Shown here: positions 1 to 7,849 of the stretch, one piece after another
How positions within the stretch are numbered: the first letter of the stretch is position 1
Layout of the letters: each line of letters begins with the position of its first letter
Assembly: GCA_017465405.1 (NCBI GenBank)
Contig: JAFTWG010000002.1
Span: forward strand, 1-44,566
DNA length: 44,566 nt
From: Alphaproteobacteria bacterium
GTDB taxonomy: Bacteria > Pseudomonadota > Alphaproteobacteria > RF32 > CAG-239
Direction: 5' to 3'
Notes under the pieces: generated by a model
Database searches by the model: none
Told to the model about the DNA's origin: nothing
Seen by the model: the letters and a program-made list of their open reading frames with translations, nothing else
Program-made: the position numbers and the translations under genes

Positions 1-354
1 ATTGCGAGCGACGAAGTCTTGCGAAGCAATCCAGAATAAAAAAGCATATTCTTTTAACTGGATTGCCACGAAAATTAAAAATTTTCTCGCAATGACAGTG
101 CAGAAATGAAATTACCACGTCGCTTTCGCTCCTCGTAATGACAGAAAAAATTGTCATTGCGAGCGACGAAGTCTTGCGAAGCAATCCAGAATAAAAAAGC
201 ATATTCTTTTAACTGGATTGCCACGAAAATTAAAAATTTTCTTGCAATGACAGTGTAGAAATGAAATTACCACGTCGCTACCGCTCCTCGTAATGACAGA
301 AAGAAATTGTCATTGCGAGCGACGAAGTCTTGCGAAGCAATCCAGAATAAAAAG
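1..354. repeat. Tandem array of a palindromic ~155-bp repeat
   Basis: Three copies begin at about 1, 156 and 312, so the period is 155-156 bp. The first starts at the window edge, and the third stops near 354 after roughly 43 bp. Copies 1 and 2 differ at only about five positions. Each full copy opens with ATTGCGAGCGACGAAG, and this arm is matched in inverted orientation by CTTGCAATGACA. An inner CAATCCAG/CTGGATTG pair is also inverted. A further inverted arm ends CTCCTCGTAATGACA. No ORF is carried. It resembles the short palindromic intergenic repeats scattered through many proteobacterial genomes. Whether it is mobile cannot be seen here. Confidence 0.85.
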
Positions 355-384
355 ATATTTTTTGAAATAAATTGTAGAAAATAT

Positions 385-413
385 TTGACAAAAAATACTG
401 TTGAAGCTATAAT
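385..413 (+). promoter_or_regulatory. Consensus sigma-70 promoter
   Basis: TTGACA at 385-390 and TATAAT at 408-413 are separated by exactly 17 bp, so both hexamers match consensus perfectly. It lies about 55 bp upstream of the lipoprotein gene at 469 and just after the repeat array. This implies strong constitutive transcription of that single gene. Confidence 0.85.
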
Positions 414-468
414 CCGCTCATAAGATTATACTATTAACATAATTATCCACTTTTAAAATCTCAAAGCA

Positions 469-972
469 ATGAAAACTTTTAAGATTTTTGCAATGTTTGC
501 AATGCTGATTATGCTTGCATCTTGCGCAGACGAAAAGAAGACGCAGGAACCTGTTGTTACGGCACCGCCTCCGGTAGAGGTTTATCAGCCTACTCATCAG
601 ACTGCCAGTGTTGATCTCACCGCTATCAAGACGTACGAGTACCGCAATGCTCCGACCGGTGTCGCTGCGACATCCGTTGAAGTTAAGTACGACAAGACTC
701 CGTATGCTCAGCCGATTGAGATTAAGTATTCCTACGCGAACGGCGACACGTTTACCTATGTGATTCCGAAGGATTTCGGCATTTGGGCAAATGAGAACGG
801 TAAGCTCCGCGTTGTGAAGGATGCCGATTGCACTGTATGGATTCAGGGACAGACCAAGAGAGGTAAGTTCCATGAACTCATTTTCTATGGCAATCCGAAG
901 TACAACGGAAGCAAGATTAAGCCGAATTCGTACCGCAACCCGCCGGCAGGAGAGATTAAGTATCGTAAATAA
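469..972 (+). CDS. Small lipoprotein, unknown function
   Basis: The 167-residue product starts with a lipoprotein signal (MKTFKIFAMFAMLIMLASCA) with lipobox LASC, so it should be lipidated at Cys19 and anchored in the envelope. A Pro/Val-rich linker follows, then a probably beta-rich domain with many Tyr and Lys residues, ending in a basic tail. I do not recognise the family. The gene is monocistronic, between a perfect promoter and a hairpin terminator. No clear Shine-Dalgarno precedes the ATG. Base composition is unusual: it is visibly richer in G+C than its neighbours and favours AAG, CTC, CGC and CCG. The enolase gene in this window, presumably highly expressed, uses AAA and CGT. This hints at different ancestry. 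Expression and envelope location are well supported; function is unknown. Confidence 0.8.
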   Translation: MKTFKIFAMFAMLIMLASCADEKKTQEPVVTAPPPVEVYQPTHQTASVDLTAIKTYEYRNAPTGVAATSVEVKYDKTPYAQPIEIKYSYANGDTFTYVIPKDFGIWANENGKLRVVKDADCTVWIQGQTKRGKFHELIFYGNPKYNGSKIKPNSYRNPPAGEIKYRK

Positions 973-1003
973 AATTTTCTCCCCGGAGCCTTAGGGCATT
1001 TTT

Positions 1004-1035
1004 AGGACATAGAATTTTTCTATGTCCTTTTTTAT
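1004..1035 (+). terminator. Rho-independent terminator
   Basis: Inverted repeat AGGACATAGAA / TTCTATGTCCT with a short T-rich loop is followed by a T run. It ends the lipoprotein transcript from 469. Confidence 0.8.
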
Positions 1036-1040
1036 ATGAG

Positions 1041-1083
1041 AAAAATAAAAAAATCCCGAAAAATGCTATGCAATTTCGGGATT
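1041..1083 (-). terminator. Rho-independent terminator (minus)
   Basis: AATCCCGAAA (1052-1061) pairs with TTTCGGGATT (1074-1083). Read on the minus strand it is followed by a T-rich tract (1041-1051). It terminates the gene at 1101-1523. Confidence 0.75.
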
Positions 1084-1100
1084 AAGAATGGGAGGATCGG

Positions 1101-1523
1101 TTAACCGAAAATCAGCTTCCAATACTCTTTTTCTGTCAGGCGTTTTACTTCTTCGTAACAATCTTTACCTGACTTACTTTCATAACTACGTCTTTTTACA
1201 CTCACAATCGCACCGGCCAAAATGGGACCTTTTTCCGTAGCCTTATAATAAGGCGTGGTCCTTTCATATCCCTCTTGAGCCGTAATGATTTGGTGACCGG
1301 GAAAAGCATTTAGATACTCTTCCGTCAGTTCTTTTTCGCCCTCAATCTGAGCAGCAAGCAGAAACTCGTCTCTTTTTGCTTTGAGTTCGGCTTTCAGCAA
1401 ATCAGATTCCAACGAACGCTTTTCTTGCTCCAGTTTTACAACCTTAATGTAATAACAAATACAGGCAGCTAAAACTACGACAAACAAAATCGTTGAGCCA
1501 ATCCAACAAAGTGTATCAATCAT
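1101..1523 (-). CDS. Membrane-anchored coiled-coil protein, unknown
   Basis: The 140-residue product has one hydrophobic N-terminal helix (about residues 7-26) containing two Cys residues. A charged, Glu/Lys/Leu-rich stretch follows (about 29-70), probably a coiled coil, then a small globular domain ending EKEYWKLIFG. The topology suggests a single-pass inner-membrane protein. I do not recognise the family. It has its own terminator and no same-strand neighbour nearby. Convincing are the sensible architecture, the downstream hairpin and the absence of a better ORF on either strand. Confidence 0.7.
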   Translation of the reverse strand: MIDTLCWIGSTILFVVVLAACICYYIKVVKLEQEKRSLESDLLKAELKAKRDEFLLAAQIEGEKELTEEYLNAFPGHQIITAQEGYERTTPYYKATEKGPILAGAIVSVKRRSYESKSGKDCYEEVKRLTEKEYWKLIFG

Positions 1524-1633
1524 AAAACTTGGTTTTTGTGAGGTTACCCTCGGTTAATAAAATAAAAATTTGAACACTAATCAATTTGATGGCCCCAAAC
1601 TAGCACAAGAAATGAAAAAAATCAATAACTATA

Positions 1634-1662
1634 TTGACAAAAAATGCACAAAAATATATATT
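1634..1662 (+). promoter_or_regulatory. Sigma-70 promoter
   Basis: TTGACA (1634-1639), a 17-bp spacer, then TATATT (1657-1662), about 45 bp before the membrane-protein gene at 1707. Confidence 0.7.
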
Positions 1663-1706
1663 ATCCATATTGAACATATTATAAACGTTTATTAAATATT
1701 CAATTT

Positions 1707-2186
1707 ATGAAGAAAGTAACATCTTTTTTTGCCGTTGCAATAATTGCAGCCGCATTAGCTTTTGGACTGCCCGCAGTAAATTTCTGGGGAATGGTTATCA
1801 TCTTCCTGCTCACAATTATTTTAGCCCTCGGTTCAGCTATGGTTACTGGAGATAGCATGAGCGATTTTAGTGGCAGAGAGTTTGCAATGTGCATATTTTC
1901 CGCAATTTTTGGAATATGCGCACTTGGAGGATTGATTAACGGTTACGATTTTCCTTTATGGGTAATCGTGGTCATAACTACCGTTGTTTTGTGGATTAAA
2001 CCGGATAAATGTATGCTGCCTTTTGCTGCATGGATGACCGGTTGCAGCACAGTGTTCTTTGTGCAAGCGTATCTGCACAATGGATTTATTCTTGAGACAT
2101 GCGTGACAGCAGCCTGTGTTATTGGTTTCGTTATCAGCACTATTTGTGCTTTTTTCGTAAAGAAAAAGGATAAGAAACAAAGTTAA
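1707..2186 (+). CDS. Multi-pass membrane protein, unknown
   Basis: The 159-residue product has about five hydrophobic segments (near residues 5-22, 25-47, 60-80, 84-96 and 130-152) and a basic C-terminal tail (VKKKDKKQS) that should lie in the cytoplasm. No catalytic or transporter motif is recognised. A near-consensus promoter lies upstream and a hairpin terminator downstream, so it appears to be a single-gene transcript. Several minus-strand ORFs overlapping it are shadows without plausible content. Confidence 0.7.
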   Translation: MKKVTSFFAVAIIAAALAFGLPAVNFWGMVIIFLLTIILALGSAMVTGDSMSDFSGREFAMCIFSAIFGICALGGLINGYDFPLWVIVVITTVVLWIKPDKCMLPFAAWMTGCSTVFFVQAYLHNGFILETCVTAACVIGFVISTICAFFVKKKDKKQS

Positions 2187-2207
2187 GTAACTTTCTAAAA
2201 AATCAAG

Positions 2208-2239
2208 GCTCTCACTTTTCATAGTGGGAGCTTTTGTTT
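2208..2239 (+). terminator. Rho-independent terminator
   Basis: GCTCTCAC (2208-2215) pairs with GTGGGAGC (2224-2231), with one G-T wobble, followed by TTTTGTTT. It ends the transcript from 1707. Confidence 0.75.
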
Positions 2240-2245
2240 AAAAAT

Positions 2246-2274
2246 AAAAAAGAGCAGACATTAGATTCCGCTCT
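2246..2274 (-). terminator. Probable terminator (minus)
   Basis: AGAGC (2251-2255) and GCTCT (2270-2274) form a short stem extended by A-T pairs. On the minus strand it runs into a T-rich tract. The stem overlaps the stop codon of the gene at 2261. Confidence 0.5.
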
Positions 2275-2659
2275 TTTTCCCCAGTTCAAAACTTCGAACA
2301 TAAGCTTTTCCTTTCCTGCCTTTCCCGACAAGAACAGTAAGCCGATTGTTGTTCAGATAGAAAAGTACTCGATACTTTTTTCCCAGATATTTAACTTCCA
2401 TAGCCTCATAGTCCCATTTTGATATTTCTATTCTATTTTGGGGAGTATTAGGAACATTTATCCATCCTTTTGTCGTAAAAACAGAGTGTGCTCGATAGCA
2501 ACTCATATTTTCATTTCCGACAATAATTTCCGTATCGGTTACCTTTATTGTTTCCATAATCTCTATCAGTGCTTTCATACTGTCATTTTGTGCATAAGCA
2601 CAGGACAAGAAAGGGCTGATAAAGAAAAAAAGCACATAAAAAATGAAATATCTCTTCAT
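2261..2659 (-). CDS. Secreted/periplasmic small protein, unknown
   Basis: The product is about 132 residues. It has a signal peptide (MKRYFIFYVLFFFISPFLSC, continuing AYA, then QND), so it is exported. The mature part is about 110 residues, with basic segments near the C terminus. A GTG nine codons upstream (2686) is in frame, but I chose the ATG at 2659 because the signal peptide then starts normally. Neither start has a good Shine-Dalgarno. The family is not recognised. It is probably monocistronic, with a hairpin at its stop codon. Confidence 0.65.
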   Translation of the reverse strand: MKRYFIFYVLFFFISPFLSCAYAQNDSMKALIEIMETIKVTDTEIIVGNENMSCYRAHSVFTTKGWINVPNTPQNRIEISKWDYEAMEVKYLGKKYRVLFYLNNNRLTVLVGKGRKGKAYVRSFELGKKSGI

Positions 2660-2796
2660 AATGTTATGAATATTAAAAAATGACACTTTTGTATCTGATA
2701 TTTGATTTTATAAATGCGAAAGATTATGCCAAATAATAGATACAACAATATAAATGATATCTGTTTTTAGCATAAATATATTAAAACTGCAAGTTG

Positions 2797-3657
2797 CTAT
2801 TTTATCAAAATAAGCGGTAATGCCAATGCTAATGAAATTACACCGAAAATTAGCTGATTTTTCCAACTTTGTTCCTTATATTTAAATGCGGATACTAACA
2901 TAACAATCGGTGTTGCTAAACGCATAAACATAGAAACAAAAGTTACAGGTAATATATTAATCGAGGCATATATAATTAAAAATTCCGTAACACCGAAAAA
3001 AGCACCTGCGGTAACAATAGTTTTATTTTTGAAAATAATTATAAAATCATTTTTTGAAACTTTTGCAATAAGGCAGGTTAAAAACATAAAAATGGACGAA
3101 TAAAGAAGATGAGCATACCAACCGACTTGAGGGATTGCCAAATGATCTTGAACGCTGAATAAAGCTCCGATTATTATCGCAGCAAAAAAAGCGATTTTGT
3201 TTTTTGCCGATAATCTTTTTGCATCTCCCATTATTATAAAAGTAATTCCCAAAACACCGAATCCGCAGATACAAAAGATTTGAAATAATTTTAATCCTTC
3301 ATTGAAAAATATATTATTGACTAATGACGACAAGGCGAGAGAAACAAAAGTGTAGAAAGCGGAAGAAGATGTACTTTGTTTGTTTATACTTTGCTGAAGC
3401 TTTACAGATACCCACAAGAGAATTCCTTTTAATGCACTCAACAATAAATATGGAGAAGTACTAATTTCAATGAAACGATCTGTATATAAATGCCCTAACC
3501 ATGGAAATGATATCGCCAGACAAACAATAAGCCAAGTGCTTGTAAATAACGAGGATAAATTTAACGGAAAATGTTCAGCTGCGGGTTTATATAAAAACGG
3601 ACGCATTATCATTGTTAATGTCAATAATAAACCTATAAAAAGCTGAAAATTTGTCAT
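2797..3657 (-). CDS. EamA/DMT-superfamily-like permease
   Basis: The 286-residue, very hydrophobic product has about ten predicted transmembrane helices in two similar halves, the layout of drug/metabolite transporter (EamA) family permeases of the inner membrane. The second half ends in a helix rich in MFMRLATPIVMLVSAF, followed by a short loop and a last helix, as is typical for the family. Substrate cannot be inferred. A strong ribosome binding site (AAGGAGA) precedes the ATG. The gene stands alone between a secreted-protein gene and a divergent gene at 3781. The superfamily call rests on topology and general resemblance. Confidence 0.65.
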   Translation of the reverse strand: MTNFQLFIGLLLTLTMIMRPFLYKPAAEHFPLNLSSLFTSTWLIVCLAISFPWLGHLYTDRFIEISTSPYLLLSALKGILLWVSVKLQQSINKQSTSSSAFYTFVSLALSSLVNNIFFNEGLKLFQIFCICGFGVLGITFIIMGDAKRLSAKNKIAFFAAIIIGALFSVQDHLAIPQVGWYAHLLYSSIFMFLTCLIAKVSKNDFIIIFKNKTIVTAGAFFGVTEFLIIYASINILPVTFVSMFMRLATPIVMLVSAFKYKEQSWKNQLIFGVISLALALPLILIK

Positions 3658-3780
3658 TTTGATATTCTCCTTCTGCCTCTTTATAAAAAATATCGGTTAC
3701 TAAATTATAAATACATTTAAAATATTTGTAATTAATTTACTTTCTTGTGCCATTTTTTAATAAACTGGGGAGAAGTAATT

Positions 3781-4395
3781 GTGAAACAAAGAAATTTTAG
3801 AGTATTTCTACTTACACTGATTGGTTTTATATATGGATTTGTACTGCTGTTTATTGTAAGTCCCGAAAGCTATGAATGGCTTGTAGATTTTCATTTTTTG
3901 GGAAATAGAGCATTTTCTAAAAAAGAAGAAAAAGAATTTGATAAAAAAATAGCTAAGCAACAGGTCGAATTGTACCAAACATACTATTTTAATAAAGATT
4001 ATCCTAATATATTGCTTTTGGGTTTTAGCGAATCCACCGACAAAGGAAAATGGTCTTACGGTAATTTAGCCAAAATATCGTTTACGCTTCCTAAAGTTAG
4101 TTTTCCTGTGGAACTGGAGTTTAAACTAGGTGCATATATAAATCAACATAATCCGGTAATAACAGTGGAACCATCTATAAATGACGTACATTATAATACT
4201 TGGCGTTTTGAAAATAATAAAAATTCATCTCAACGGACATTGTTAGTTTTCCCTAAATATATCGGGAATAGTGGAAAAGTTGTAGTTTCGTTTAATATAA
4301 AGGGGATAAAATCACCTCATGAATTGGGATATGGAAATAATATTAATAAACTGGGGCTTTTTATTGAAGAAGTGAAGATTAAACCCAAGCATTAA
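3781..4395 (+). CDS. Single-pass membrane protein with extracytoplasmic domain, unknown
   Basis: I chose the GTG at 3781 because GGGGAGAAG ends about six bases before it. An in-frame ATG at 3745 has no ribosome binding site and would add a mixed tail. The 204-residue product has a basic N terminus, one hydrophobic helix (about residues 8-28), then a mostly beta-predicted domain facing the periplasm. That domain includes a Lys/Glu-rich segment (KKEEKEFDKKIAKQQ) directly after the helix. The family is not recognised. Composition is AT-rich like the neighbours. Confidence 0.65.
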   Translation: MKQRNFRVFLLTLIGFIYGFVLLFIVSPESYEWLVDFHFLGNRAFSKKEEKEFDKKIAKQQVELYQTYYFNKDYPNILLLGFSESTDKGKWSYGNLAKISFTLPKVSFPVELEFKLGAYINQHNPVITVEPSINDVHYNTWRFENNKNSSQRTLLVFPKYIGNSGKVVVSFNIKGIKSPHELGYGNNINKLGLFIEEVKIKPKH

Positions 4396-4461
4396 TTTAA
4401 ACATTGCAGAATTTGAATATTTAGATTAAATCATCTGAAAAAATGATAGAAAGGATTTGAA

Positions 4462-5277
4462 ATGGCAAAAATTACATGGAAACCGGGAACAATGGAATAT
4501 CCGCTACCACCGGTAATGGTTAGTTGCGGAACAATGGAAAAACCCAATATTATGACAGCTGCATGGACCGGAATTGTTAGTTCTGATCCGGTTATGACCT
4601 ATGTTTCCATTCGTCCGTCTCGTTATTCTCATGAACTGATAAAAGAAAGTGGCGAATTTGTGATTAATTTAACCAATCTTCCTTTAGTTACTGCAGCAGA
4701 TTATTGTGGAGTAAAATCCGGTAGAGACGTAAATAAGTTCAAAGAAATGAAACTTACACCGGCTAAATGCTCACAAGTTTCTGCTCCGCAAATAGAGGAG
4801 AGTCCGGTGTCTTTGGAATGTAAAGTAAAAAATATTACTAACTATGGTACACACGATATGTTTTTAGCAGAAGTTGTAGCCGTAAATGTTGATGATAAAT
4901 ACATCGATGAAAATGGTAAATTATGGTTAGAAAAGGCGGGCCTTATCGCATATGTTCATAATTACTATTATACATTGGGAAGAAATGTCGGATTTTTTGG
5001 TTTTTCAGTATGTAAGAGTGCTATGAAAGCCAAAGAAAGAATGAAAAATGTAGTAGTTGAAATTAAAGAATCTAAAATTAAAACGGAAGAAAAGCCTAAA
5101 AACAAATTTGAAGGAAATCGTTCTTCTTGGAGCAATAGAAACAGCTCAAAAAATAATAAAAAGAAATTTGACGGTAAGAAAAAATTTGATAATTTTAATA
5201 AGAAAGAAAAACAAGGAAACGATATAAATAAAAAGAAAAGTTTTTCATCTAAACCACGAAAATCTTTTAAGAAATAA
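4462..5277 (+). CDS. Flavin reductase-like domain protein with basic C-terminal tail
   Basis: Residues 1 to about 165 look like the flavin reductase-like FMN-binding split-barrel family: an N-terminal proline-rich strand (YPLPPVMVSCGT), then TAAWTGIVSSDPVMTYVSIR, and later ESPVSLECKVKN and HDMFLAEVVAV. Such proteins bind FMN and reduce flavin or act as flavoprotein oxidoreductases; the substrate is unknown here. From about residue 190 to 271 the protein continues as a Lys/Asn/Ser/Phe-rich, strongly basic, low-complexity tail (for example SSKNNKKKFDGKKKFD). Family members usually end near 180-200 residues, so this extension is an addition. AGAAAGGAT precedes the start. A bidirectional hairpin follows the stop. 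Confidence 0.8.
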   Translation: MAKITWKPGTMEYPLPPVMVSCGTMEKPNIMTAAWTGIVSSDPVMTYVSIRPSRYSHELIKESGEFVINLTNLPLVTAADYCGVKSGRDVNKFKEMKLTPAKCSQVSAPQIEESPVSLECKVKNITNYGTHDMFLAEVVAVNVDDKYIDENGKLWLEKAGLIAYVHNYYYTLGRNVGFFGFSVCKSAMKAKERMKNVVVEIKESKIKTEEKPKNKFEGNRSSWSNRNSSKNNKKKFDGKKKFDNFNKKEKQGNDINKKKSFSSKPRKSFKK

Positions 5278-5284
5278 AAAAAAC

Positions 5285-5311
5285 GGCTCTTTATCATTGC
5301 GATAAAGAGCC
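5285..5311. terminator. Bidirectional terminator
   Basis: Perfect 11-bp stem GGCTCTTTATC / GATAAAGAGCC with a 5-nt loop lies between convergent genes. The minus-strand reading is followed by a long T run (from AAAAAAAAC before the stem), and the plus reading by TAATTTTAG. Confidence 0.8.
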
Positions 5312-5316
5312 TAATT

Positions 5317-5727
5317 TTAGTGCTGTTTCTTCTTGCGTAAAACGATAACTGCACGGGCAATAAGTATTGCGCATGCACCAAGAGCAACCGTCATAAAAAT
5401 GTAAAAATCTCCCGTTATGTAATAAAGGGAAATAAACATTCCAAGAGAAACAATCATTGCTACTCGCCACCAAATGTTGCTGTATTTAAGAACAACCGCA
5501 AATGGAAGCACTACCATAATGATTCCAGCAAATGTGAAACTAATTTGTGCTAACCACACACCGGAGCATAAAATCGAGATTATTACTGCTATACCGGTTA
5601 TAGTTTGAACAATACCCACAACTCTGTCTAGTTTTGGAGCTTTTTCACGCAATAGCTTCTCACCTGCAAAAAACATTGTAAACAACGCTGCCATAATAGC
5701 AACAAACAAAATAATCAATTCTGCCAT
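5317..5727 (-). CDS. Small multi-pass membrane protein, unknown
   Basis: The 136-residue product has four to five hydrophobic helices (about 3-20, 38-62, 64-82, 87-105, 108-128) and a basic end (RKKKQH). No family motif is recognised. It has an own promoter with an extended -10 upstream and a hairpin terminator after the stop. No Shine-Dalgarno is visible before the ATG; the leader is A/T only. It lies downstream of, and on the same strand as, the gene at 5799-7055, separated by about 70 bp. Confidence 0.65.
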   Translation of the reverse strand: MAELIILFVAIMAALFTMFFAGEKLLREKAPKLDRVVGIVQTITGIAVIISILCSGVWLAQISFTFAGIIMVVLPFAVVLKYSNIWWRVAMIVSLGMFISLYYITGDFYIFMTVALGACAILIARAVIVLRKKKQH

Positions 5728-5755
5728 ATATATAAAAATTTTTATTTAGAATATC

Positions 5756-5783
5756 ATTATAGCAAAAAAATACGGAAAAGCAA
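5756..5783 (-). promoter_or_regulatory. Promoter with extended -10 (minus)
   Basis: Read on the minus strand: TTGCTT, a 16-bp spacer ending TGC, then TATAAT. The TGn element directly before TATAAT is an extended -10. It sits about 30 bp before the start of the gene ending at 5317. Confidence 0.65.
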
Positions 5784-5798
5784 CAATCTGTATAAAAA

Positions 5799-7055
5799 TT
5801 AGGATTTTTTTATTTTTTGTCTTTTGTTATGTAGCAGTTGTTGGCGATTTATCGTGTATTTACATTTAACATATAGCACACGATTGTTTTTTTGTTTATC
5901 ACAAACGTCTTCTTTGTTTAAGTACATATCTACACTTCCGAGTTTATTCAGATTTATTGATAAGGCATTTTTTTCTTCATTTTCTATAATTTTACAAATT
6001 TCATCCGCAGTTTTCGGATTATCATAAAATTGGGTTCTGAAACCATATCTGTACATTAATAAATGTTCTTCCCAATCCGCCTCTATTTGTAAGCGAGGGC
6101 AGTCATAAAGTTTTCCTGCTTCTAATGCTATTTGAAACAGAGCTTTTATAATATTTTTTTCATCAAATTCATCAGATTTTGCAATAGACCAATATTCGGC
6201 AAAGGTTTTATCTAAAAATTGTTCATCTCCGTACCATGAAAAAACCGACCATTTAGGGTATGTACCGAAATTGCTTATGAAACGTCCGTTATCAAGATAA
6301 AAATAATTTAAAACAATTTTTCCGATTTTTTGTTTTTTTCGAGTTTGTGTGGCAGGTCTGCAAATGGTATATACTTCCGCTTCGGTATCACAGTCTTCAC
6401 GGTAAACAAAGAGACGTTCTTTTTTACGTGTTCGTTTATTGTAAATTCGAACATTTCCGACACAGCTTTTCTCATTTATAATTTTTTGATAATCTAATAT
6501 TGGATTATTAAAACTGTTATATTTATTATTAAGCTCAATTTGAGGCAAATACATCGGTAAACAACCTATTTTTAATATTTCTTTTATGTTGTTGTTTTTT
6601 AGGGCATTGTCACATGTAATTGCATCAATCATTTTTTGGTCTTTAGGGCGATAACCCATTTGATAATGGTGTAGAATACTGTTCCAACTGGCGGTTAAGT
6701 CAACTCCGTTACAATCTAAATCGTACATTCTATCAAGAACTATTTGTGATAATATATGTCCTACTCGATAATGAGTATCCGTACTGCCAAATAAAGGAAC
6801 TTGAATTCGATTATTCTCTTTATATAAAAGGCAATAGGCAATAACATGTTTTTTGCGAATTATTATTTTGTATAATTCACATTCATGCCCCATTTCTTCA
6901 TTAAAATCATTATCAATACACAAAAAAACTTTTGCGGTTGTTTTAAAACGCTTATCTCTGGAATAAACAATCGTCTTTCCAACCAAATACTTTTCAGTTT
7001 CCATCTTATCGATATTTATCGGTTTTATTAATATTTGTGTATTTTTTTTTGCCAT
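5799..7055 (-). CDS. Duplicated GNAT-like protein, function unknown
   Basis: The 418-residue product contains two similar halves, roughly residues 30-175 and 198-392. Each has beta-type segments, then a helix, then a motif in the position where GNAT acetyltransferases carry their second acetyl-CoA-side helix: LTASWNSILHHYQMGYRP in half one and IEADWEEHLLMYRYGFRT in half two. Each half ends with a similar LPMYL / VDMYL stretch. The clear R/QxxGxG/A acetyl-CoA loop of active GNATs is not evident in either half. I infer a tandem GNAT-fold protein, possibly without activity. GGGGAA precedes the ATG. It is not closely linked to any gene of known role, so the substrate cannot be guessed. Confidence 0.6.
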   Translation of the reverse strand: MAKKNTQILIKPINIDKMETEKYLVGKTIVYSRDKRFKTTAKVFLCIDNDFNEEMGHECELYKIIIRKKHVIAYCLLYKENNRIQVPLFGSTDTHYRVGHILSQIVLDRMYDLDCNGVDLTASWNSILHHYQMGYRPKDQKMIDAITCDNALKNNNIKEILKIGCLPMYLPQIELNNKYNSFNNPILDYQKIINEKSCVGNVRIYNKRTRKKERLFVYREDCDTEAEVYTICRPATQTRKKQKIGKIVLNYFYLDNGRFISNFGTYPKWSVFSWYGDEQFLDKTFAEYWSIAKSDEFDEKNIIKALFQIALEAGKLYDCPRLQIEADWEEHLLMYRYGFRTQFYDNPKTADEICKIIENEEKNALSINLNKLGSVDMYLNKEDVCDKQKNNRVLYVKCKYTINRQQLLHNKRQKIKKS

Positions 7056-7175
7056 AAAAGTTCCCCAATCAATACAAGTATAACATATTTACTTAAAAAA
7101 TAAATAAAATATGATTGACTCTACTTTTTATGGTGTTAATAAGAGGCGTATAATAACTTTATTAAAGAGGGTAAA

Positions 7176-7784
7176 ATGTTTTTTTCACAGTTTGATTTTC
7201 AACAATTTTTCGGTGCTTTTGTGGTTTTGTTTGCTGTTATCGACATTATCGGCTCTGTTCCAATTATAATAAATTTGAAAAAACATGGCAAAAAAATTAG
7301 CCCTCGTAAAGTATCATTACTTTCGTTAGCAATGTTTTTGGTGTTCTTTTATGTCGGAGAGCTTTTTCTAAAACTGTTTAATCTTGACTTATCATCATTT
7401 GCAATCGCCGGTTCATTAATTATTTTTGTTATGGCAATGGAAATGATTTTGGATATAGAAATCTTTAGAGAGAGTCCTGACACACCTAAAGAAGCTAATT
7501 TTGTACCGTTGGTATTTCCGCTTATTGCCGGAGCCGGAGCATTAACAACTTTACTTTCTATTCGTGCTCAATATGCCGACATAAATGTATTATTGGCTAT
7601 TTTTGTAAATATTTTAGTTATTTATATTGTTGTAAAAGCAGCAAAAGTTATTGAGAAGAAATTAGGACAAGGCGGTATCTATGTCATGAAAAAATGTTTC
7701 GGTATCATCTTGTTAGCAATTTCCGTTAAAATTTTTATAACTAATATTGCAATTTTAATTGATCAAATATCGAAAGCTTCATAA
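7176..7784 (+). CDS. MarC family membrane protein
   Basis: The 202-residue product has six hydrophobic helices and fits the MarC/UPF0056 family (about 200 residues). Visible family features are the N-terminal FAVIDIIGSVPIIINL segment, AIAGSLIIFVMAMEMI in the middle, and the FVPLVFPLIAGAGALTT segment. The family lies in the inner membrane; older links to antibiotic resistance are not well supported and its role is unclear. AGAGGG precedes the ATG. A TATAAT at 7149-7154 is close by but has no good -35 partner. The Bat operon starts 65 bp downstream on the same strand. Confidence 0.85.
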   Translation: MFFSQFDFQQFFGAFVVLFAVIDIIGSVPIIINLKKHGKKISPRKVSLLSLAMFLVFFYVGELFLKLFNLDLSSFAIAGSLIIFVMAMEMILDIEIFRESPDTPKEANFVPLVFPLIAGAGALTTLLSIRAQYADINVLLAIFVNILVIYIVVKAAKVIEKKLGQGGIYVMKKCFGIILLAISVKIFITNIAILIDQISKAS

Positions 7785-7793
7785 TTTAATCTC

Positions 7794-7832
7794 TTGATAT
7801 TTGTCTGATTACCGCTTAAATTTAAGGTAATT
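7794..7832 (+). promoter_or_regulatory. Possible promoter and inverted repeat before the Bat operon
   Basis: TTGATA (7794-7799), 17 bp, then TAAATT (7817-7822). The same stretch holds an inverted repeat ATTACC (7809-7814) / GGTAAT (7827-7832) around the palindrome TTAAATTTAA. This could be an operator or a weak attenuator. The hexamers are imperfect. Confidence 0.35.
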
Positions 7833-7849
7833 AAACAGAGGTTGCTATT

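Noticed and set aside
1..354. Possible CRISPR array
   Set aside because: Units are about 155 bp and nearly identical along their entire length, without variable spacers between short repeats, and no cas gene is nearby.
418..873. Minus-strand ORF opposite the lipoprotein gene
   Set aside because: The plus-strand frame has a promoter, lipobox and terminator; the minus frame shows only shadow sequence.
7117..7154. Promoter TTGACT ... TATAAT before the MarC-like gene
   Set aside because: The spacer would be 26 bp, far outside the usable range.
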